Of a stretch of 64,000 nt of DNA, positions 50,201 through 59,200 are shown piece after piece. The number at the start of each line of letters is the position of its first letter. Position 1 is the stretch's first letter. The notes beneath the pieces were generated by a model. The model had not been told where the DNA came from. It saw only the letters and a list, made by a program, of their open reading frames with translations, and made no database searches. Made by a program: the position numbers and the translations under genes. This DNA comes from Sthenelais limicola (Eukaryota > Annelida > Polychaeta > Phyllodocida > Sigalionidae). The stretch is from contig OW804097.1 in NCBI GenBank assembly GCA_942159475.1, positions 53,216,986 through 53,280,985 on the forward strand, read 5' to 3'.

Positions 50201-53200
50201 CAGAGAATGGGACCTATCTCTCTTTCTGTGAGAAGAACTTCCCCTAGAAGACGTCCTGTCCGGATCCGTAGCAGTATCTTTGCTACTACCTGCAGAAGCT
50301 GCAGCCCGAGTGGTGTGACTCCTGTCAAGGACAGATTCGCGATCCGCCGACTGATCTCTATCAGGCCTGGACTTCTTAGGGATCCTCTTGCTACTGGTGG
50401 TACAACGCATGACACGCAGATGTTGGCCTGCCATATAGGCCATCCGTTGGAACACATGGTTCGTGCGTGTTGAGGGCAAAACTTTAAGGGCCTTGTCCTT
50501 GGCTTCACTACGGGTCAGGTGATGTTGAACCTTCTCCCCGTTCATGAGGTGCTGGATCAACTCCACCCTCCGGTCCAAGATCTGGGAACAGTTGGAGGAG
50601 GGGCAGATCCAGACCTGCACGAACGGGGTGTGCTCTTCGCAAAGATGTCTGAACAACCTTTCCCTAGTAGAGAATGCACGGACTCCATCCGGGTTTAGGG
50701 TGAGGAAGCGGCATACCAGAAAAGGGCAACGATGGCCCGGCTGCCACAACCGGTGTGCCTCTATGATTTTCTGGTATGTGCCCGGATCCATAGAGTCTTC
50801 CTGGACCAGCTCTGGCCAAATCCGGGACTCGTAGCGAGCCATCTGATCATCACTGACTTCACGATCTTCTGAGTCTGATTCTGGGAGAGTGACAACTCCA
50901 GACCCTGGTTGGTCTGATCGAGGGTCCAAAGGCACTACTTCTGACGCAGAGTCAAGTTCCTTGCAGAAGGTGTCCATGCTTCCACGTCCAATCAACTGGG
51001 TCCGGCGTATTCCGGCGCGATGGTAGTGCCTGCGCTTAATCTTGGTTCTCTTCTTTGGTTCCTCCACCTTAGAAGAGACAACAGAATCATCTCCACCCTT
51101 AGAGACAGTCATGGGTCCGCTGCTTGTGTGACGGACTCCCGGACTTCTACCACGAGTAGAGCGGCCATGGGGGGCAGGAGATAGGGATGGTTTACGGCTT
51201 CTCGTAGCTTTCTCCTTGCCACTGGTTCTGGCTGCTTTCCGAGGGGAAACAGATTTTCTTAGACTGCGTCTGGGAGCAGGTGTAGGCTTCCCACGAGCCT
51301 CTTCATCCAATCCGGATTCCTCCATCGCCTGTTCCTCACGGATCTGACGAAGTGGAGTCATCTCATGCCCCAGAGGGCGGGGTTCCGGAACTTCTTCTCC
51401 AGAGTCCGTCTTGGCACTGGTTTCTCGGACCCGCTGGGCCTCTGCAGCATTGGCCGGATCCAGCTCAAGCAGATCTCCGGCCCCGTCTAGGAGACGTTTC
51501 TCGTCCGCTTCGGACAGTCCGTACTGGTCCGGATCGAAAGGTCCGTCGCCTTCCATGGTCTAAGCAGATTCTGTTCAGTCTGAAACTCTCCTTTTCCTAG
51601 AAGAAAAAGAAGGACACTCAGACTCACACATAGACTAGATACAACATTACATTACAGTGTAATATGTCACCAAACTAGACCCTCCACTCCTTATAAAACA
51701 TACAGGTGGTAAGTAGGGAACAGAAAAGCTTCATATCACAGTCAAATAACAAAAAGTCCTCTCTCTTCCATATTACATATGGAGAGCTGAAGTCTAGCGA
51801 AATAAATAGCAAAAATGACCAGATAACACAGACTAACTCCTATTTAGAAGTTACCAAAAAGCAATTTCACAAGGTGAACTCTTTGGAAGAGATATATAGG
51901 TTGGTGGTTAGCCAGATAATCAATACTGGTGGTGTAAAGAGCCCCAACTCAACGCTATACCTTCACCACATACATTCGCCATTCATTCACAAAGCACCGG
52001 TGTCATGGCCGACGTCTCGAAACATTGCACCGAACTTTTATCAAGCACCACGAGCAATCAAAACATTTTACAAACTCCAATACATCGGGTCTAGTAGCAG
52101 ACAACTCTCAACTTTCACATTGATACCAACACACAGTGTGACAAGTAAGCTTTAACCCAATTCAACTCACTTCTTTCCTGAAGGATTGTGTGTGGCGATG
52201 TACTGGCTAGCTGTTGTTGTGGCGGAGTCCGGAAGTAGAGTGAGAAAGGGTGCAACACCACAGTGCACACGGCCAGCGTGGTAACTGTAGTTCTCAAAAC
52301 CGCCACCTCTCTCAGCGCCACCTTCCCGCTCAAGACCACGGCCAAACACAGCTATTTCTAGTGCTCTACTACAGGGCGTACATTGATGTTTAAGTATGCA
52401 GCCTGCTCTGATCTTCCGCGGAGACAATTGCGGATACATTGTCCATAAAGCCCACTATCCACTTAGCCGATTCAAAAGCAATTTCAACCCAATTTCTGAG
52501 CTGATTCAAGCTTCCCGGGGAGTCTTAGTTCAGTTAGAACTCAAGGGTTCTCCCAAGCTAAGCCTTTCTCAGTGCAGTTTCTAACAAGCCATACGGACTG
52601 GTTGGTTCTTTCCCAGCCACTCTATAAATTCAATAAAGAATTTCTCAAATGTCATGAAAGGGCAGCATGACTTATCCGATATATCAGCCACCGACTTCTC
52701 GTTGTGTATAACTTTTGTGGAACCAACAGGAAAGTTCCACCTGTACTTTAAAGCCTAAGTTCCATATTGCAATCTTGATGGAGCTTTACGCGTGCGCTTA
52801 GCCCTTGCAATTACTGGTGGAACACTGTCCGTCTTCTTCACAGGAGAAATAGGAATATTTTGAACAACGTCCAAATTTTCCCTCGGCCTCCCCCTCCCTC
52901 TTTTTAAGGGCTTAGCAGAATCCGCCAAAGCCAGAGGAACTGGTTGCTTTTTTACAACTGTATCCGTCTTAGCTTCTTTGGGCCTGCTTCTATTCTTAGA
53001 AGGGAGCACAACCGGAGAAATTTTTAATTTCTTCTTCTTCTTCTGAGACTTCTTCTTACCAACCCGGATAACAGCAGGACCAACATCTACTGTCTGTTTC
53101 TTGTTGGAAGAAGGAAGTTTCACTCCAGCTGCGTTTTTCTTAGGTCTACCCCTGGGTTTTACACCAATGGTAATTTTCTCCTTTTCTTTTCTTTCCGGAC

Positions 53201-56200
53201 ATTCAGCACCAGCTAGAACTTTTCCACCTTCAAACTTCAGGATCTCGCGCCCAGCCTTCTCTAACTTACGGAATTCAGGAGCCTTATGTAAATTAACAGC
53301 CTGAATCGGTCCGTCCTCATCAAAGGCGGGTTTCAGATAATCTACATGATATCTGACGATTCCCTCAGTCGTCTCTAATTCATAGGTAGTACCCCCTATG
53401 AATCTACGCACTTTGAAAGGCCCATCCCATTTGGGACCGTACTTCTTATTAGCCTTAGGGGGACAGTACCTATACACAATAGCCCCTTCCTCAAAGCGCC
53501 TTGGACAAGCCCGTCTGTCAAAGACTTTCTTTTGGTGCACAGCAGCAACTCCAAGATTATCTCTGACAAACTGATGTCCAGTTCTCAATGACTGTCTCAA
53601 ATTCTCTACGTATGCCATCCGACAAGGAAAATCCAGCCCTCCGGGCTCAACTCCATGGATCAAATCCACCGGAGTCACAAGCTCAGTCCCAAAAACTACT
53701 GAACTGAAAAGTTTCCAGGAAGACCTCAGTCGAGAGGCAGGCATCCTGTTCTGATGCGATGTAAATTGAAATTGAATTGGGCGTACACAACGTACTGGCA
53801 TGCACCGTACCCCTGTAAGCATGCGCTATACATGGAGCGAGCAAGTCCCAATTTGAATCCGAGTAGCTGGTCAGGCAAGAGAGCTGCTCAACAAGAACTC
53901 TGTTAAACCGTTCTACCTGTCCATTTGACTGAGGCCTGTACGGGAGAGTGATTAGCTTCTCAACCCCTAACATGTCCAACAAACTTCGCAACAGCTGAGA
54001 CCTGAATTCCGGCGCCCCGTCCGTTTGCAACGAAACCGGACAACCAAATCTCAGAACCCACTCTCTAAACTTCAGCACATCTTTCCGCCGTGTGGTCCGG
54101 CATAGGAAATGCTTCCGCCCATTTTGAGAAATGGTCTGTAATCACCATTACGTAGTTGTTTCCTCTAGGGGTAGTCTTAAATGGACCAATGATGTCCAAC
54201 GCTATTCTACTCCATCGTTCACCATGGATTTCCTTTTTCAAAGGTGTAATACCTCGTCCGCCTCTAGATTTTCGCATGCTGCATTCAGGGCAAGCCCTAA
54301 GCCATCTTTTCAAATCATACCGCATTCCAGGCCAAAAATATTTCATTTTTGCCTTCCAGCTGGTAGGAATTATCTTCCTGACATACGTATGCCCAGTGTT
54401 CTTACGCAGCCACCGCAGACATAAGACACCCTGGACAATCTCCAAATTATCTTTGTTACGGATGTAAGTACAGAATTCCTGCGGCTCACCAGACAATTGT
54501 TCTTTGCTGGGAACCGGACTGGATCCGTCCAATACAGCCATAACTCTCTTCAAGAGGGGATCACCTTGTTGAGCATCCCGGATTTCATCCTCCAAGGAAG
54601 CAAGAACAACCACAGCCTCCGCAATTACAGCATCATGGACACCACAATCGGGACAGCCAGGATTCCTGCATTTCCTGGTTGGAGTTCGTGACAATCCGTC
54701 CACATTGGCATGTTTCTTCCCCGCTCTGTGAAGTATCATACTCTGCTCCAAACCGTACTCTTGCATCGTGGCTAACCACCTGGCAAGCATATCTGTTGGA
54801 TCCTTAAAGTTCAGGAGTCATCTGAGGGAAGCATGATCCGTTCTCACGTAAAAATTACGGTTGCCAAGGAGATAGTGTCTAAACTTATTCAAGTAAGATA
54901 GCACCGCCAACAGCTCACGTTTCGTAGCACAGTAATTCTTCTGTGGCTTGGTGAGGCTGTTACTAGCGTATCCCAATACGACTTCTTTGCCGTCTTGCAT
55001 TTGAGACAGAACTCCGGCCATTGCAAAGCCACTGGCATCTGTATCCAAGATGAAATAACCTTCCTTTCTAGGATACCCGAGAATCGGAGCTGATGTTAAT
55101 AAAGCTTTAGCTGTCTTAAAAGCTTCATCACACTTCTTGGTCCACACTATAGGTTTACTATAGCGCTTCTCAACCCCAGCGTCCGTCACAATCTGTTGCA
55201 GAGGAGCTACAATTCCACCAAAGTTAGGCTGAAACTCCCTGTAATAGGAAGTAAAACCAAGGAATTGTCTCACTTCTTTAGCAGTTTTTGGGATAGGCCA
55301 TTCCTGCACTTTAACTATCTTAGCCGGATCCGCCCGGATTCCAGCAGCAGAAACAATCCTACCCAAATATTTCACCTCTTTCCGGAAGAACTCGCATTTC
55401 TTAGGTTTGAGCTTAAGCCCATATTTCCTAATGCGCTCCAATACCAATTTCAGGTTGTCCGCACACTCCTGGACAGTCTTTCCAAAGACCACCATGTCAT
55501 CCAGGTATACTAAACAAGCTTTCCAACGCAATCCGTCTAACATACGGTCCATCATGCGTTGGAAAGTGGCAGGGGCGTTACACAGTCCAAAAGCCATAAC
55601 TTTAAACTGGAACAGACCCACACTGGACAGAAAAGCAGTTTTGTGCTTACTTTCCTCATCCATTGCAACCTGCCAATATCCGGACTCTAAGTCTAAAGTG
55701 CAAAACCATTGGTTCCCACCCAAGGCTTCAACACATTCGTCAATCCGAGGAAGAGGGAAACTATCCTTCTTAGTCACGGAATTCAGCTGGCGGTAGTCTA
55801 CACAGAACCTCTGTGTTCCGTCTTTCTTAGCAACCATAACTATGGGAGCTCCCCACGGACTACTACTATGCTCTATTCTGCCTTCTTTATACATTTCCCA
55901 GATTTCAGCCTCTGCTCCATCCCGCCTAGCCACTGGTATTCTGCGATAAGCTTGCTTCACAGGGATTGCATCCTCAGTGTCAATCACATGGCGAACCAAG
56001 TGAGTGCAACCAACTTTGGTACCAGGCAAGGAAAAACAGTCTTTGAAATCATAGAGCAGTTTTCTAACTAACTCTTTTTCTTCTCTTTCAGACAGATGAG
56101 TTTCATTCACCAACTTATCTAACAGATTTTCCGGACAAGGAGGGACAACTATATCAGGAGCCAGAAGCTCATCATCCACAATAGGCGAGTCCGTCACCTG

Positions 56201-59200
56201 TATGGAATTAATGATAGCTGTCTTAATCATTTCATTCTCTTCCTCATCAGGTAGGGAAGCATCGGACACCAAAGTCACAATGCTAACTCTCCCTACTATC
56301 ATGTCACAATTCAGTCTAACGGTAGAACCGGACGGATTGGAAAAAGCTACCACGGACGAATTAACGTTACCCGATACGTATGTATTAAGGCTTCCCAAGG
56401 CAAAGTCTTTTAACAATCCCTGATCAGGCTCGAACATCAATCCATCTGATGTGTCAGAGCCTCTACCCAAGTCTATCTGAGCAAGTGTCACGGACCGGGG
56501 TTGGAGGACCACAGGTTCTTTCAACCTGACTTCTCCCCCGTCCACGAACTCTCTCACTTTAACAGCTTGAACAGTGGACTGTCTCAAACTTCTCTTCATG
56601 TGCTTCCATTGCTTACACATTACAGATACTGTTTGATTCTCAAGGAATAGCAATCCAGACCAGTCAAGATTACATTTGTGGACGTAATAAAAATTCGCCC
56701 CAATCAGTCCATCTTCCGGGCCCTTCAGGCCGGAAACTACTAGACATGTAATCATGTATGTCCGATCCCCTATCTTTAAAGGACAAAGCGCGCTCCCATG
56801 AGTGGTTATAGGCAGCCCATTCCCCATTGCACACACCATTTGGACGGGAACCAAAGGTGGTTTGGAAGAAAGAGAATCATAGAATCTCTTGGTAACCAGG
56901 CTAGTAGTAGCACCAGGGTCCACCAGAAAATCCCCATTCTCACTGTCTAACCCCACTGGGGCATACCATCTCTCACGGACAATCAAATTATCCGTGATCC
57001 TCAGCGTCTTTGGCTGTTGCACAGAAACTTTCTGTATCCGCGCCAACCTGTTGGGGTTCTGTCCAACCACAACGATCTGACCTTCAACAGCTTGGTACCC
57101 GCCTGTCCCCATCTCACATGAGAATCAGAATCCGGGCTATCCAGGGAAATATTTCGACCTGAACAGGTGTCCCTTTTCTGGCAACGACCCGGGTTCTCTT
57201 GCTTCCAGAAGCGCTTGACCTTGTGACAAAGCTAACTCCTTACTAACAAGTGCCTGGGCGACACCCCCAGTTTCCATACTACTAGCTAAATCCGTTCGAG
57301 CTGTAGTACTATGAAGCGGCGTCCCCACGACCCCTATATCGCTTCCTATAAGGGCCGTGTGGAGTTTTCCGAAGTCTTAGAGGCGGGTACCTTCGAAGAC
57401 TCGGCAACCTCCTTCAAAACCTTAATGGTCGGACAATCAGGAGAGATATGTCCGTCCTTCCCACAGAAGTAACATTTCTTGGGTCCATCCCTTCTCCGAC
57501 CGGAGAATGGCCCAGAAAATGATTTCTACCATGGTTGTCCGTCTTTGCTGTCACCAGGCCTCTTCCTGAAATCCCTATAGGCTTGCAAAGCCTGACAGAT
57601 AACTGCTGACACCTCCTGTGTCTCCGAACCAGAGGAGGTAACATCATCCAGGGTCTCAGTCACCTGGGCTACAGCAGCGCCGGACTTGCGGCAGGACCTT
57701 CTTATCTTTACTGACAGTTTGTCAACCCCTTCAGGTAAGCATGAAGAGCCATTGTTACTATGGTACTGTTCATCCTTTTCCCGAAGGCGTACCTGGCCCT
57801 GCGAGCTACCTCGTTACCAAACTGCCGGACAGCCTGTCCGGGAGTCTGGCGACAAGCATGAAACTCAGCTTGTCTCTTTATACGAGAAATCTCGCCAAAA
57901 TTCGCGTCCATATGTTCCACGAACTTCTTTAAAGTCAGGCCTGCAGGCAGATCACCCATATCCGCCAACTGCCGCTTGCATCCCCATTGCAACTGGAACA
58001 GGAACTCCTCTTCTGACCAGTTGCATGCAACCGCCATTACCCGCATCTCAGCCAGGTAAACACGCCAAGGGTCCTTTTGGTCCCACATCTTTATGACAGG
58101 TGGACGCATGGTGTATTTGCTCTTTCCCGGACCTTGGGAGTATTCAAACTCGACAAAATCCAAGTCGTCCGTACCGTCATAACTTAATCCCTGGACCAGG
58201 GATCGATCTTTTCTAGCTATGCTAGAACGTTCTCTGACTTTCTTGGAATTTTTCTTTGTTGGTTTCTTTGTTTTCTTCCTTGGGGCTGGAGATTCTGACC
58301 CAGAGGAGGAAGAAGATGAGTGGCTAGGGTCAGACGGGTCACTAGGAGAACCAGCTACTACCCGGATTTTAGGTCTGTAGACGTCTCCTCTCACTTGACC
58401 TCTCTCAAAGTCAGCGTCCGTACCACTAGCACTATCCTTTTTTCCACTCTTTTCAGCAATTTCCTCCGTCTGCGTACCCGTACTAGTAGATAAGTCACTT
58501 ATCTTTACTGAGTCGGTTTCACAGGGAGTCTGTGTACTGAAACTTCTGCTGGTAACAGAGAAGCTTGTCTGAGGAGGCGTTCTTTTTCCTTCACTGAACG
58601 AACTTGTTGCTGGTGGTGTAGCCCAAAGAGGGAAGGTTGCAGACTCAGTCTGTGTTGTTACCGACTGATCACGTGAAGCATTTTGCAGATGAGACAAATC
58701 ATCCACCCTTGCAACCTCACATTTCATTTTTTCGTTTTCTACCAACAACCTTTTGATGTAGGCAGAGTCCCTCTCAGTTACAACCTCCAGGGTCTCCTGG
58801 ATATCTCTGTTCTGAAACACGAGTTGTTGCATTTCTGCTGCAAACTCGAGGTTCTTCCTCTTCTCCGTGGCCAAGTCTCTCCTCATTCCCAACAGCTGCA
58901 GTCGAGTTGCTTTTAGCATACTCTCCTCGTCTGACTCCACATCACTTGCAGGGGACCTGTAGTCCGTGAAGGCTGCACGGTCTTCCCTGCCAGTTCTATA
59001 GTTTTCAGACTCCGAACCTACATCGGACAAGTCCGCCAACGTGGCACTCATGGTAAGAAGCTTACCAGGCTGCACAGGTTGGTCACCTTCCTTCCGTCCG
59101 AGATCCGGCGGAGGTCCGCCCTCTGCTCCGGGAGCTGCTGCCATCTCAGAAAGAGAGCCAAGAAAGTCAAATTCCACGGATTTCCCAATCCGGCACGCTT

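Noticed and set aside
49433..51556. Envelope gene
   Set aside because: No signal peptide, transmembrane helix, cleavage site or fusion-peptide-like segment; the protein is charged and soluble-looking throughout.
51706..52155. 149-codon plus-strand frame inside the gypsy element
   Set aside because: Antisense to the element, no recognisable domain, and located in a spacer; most likely chance, although antisense transcripts would change this.
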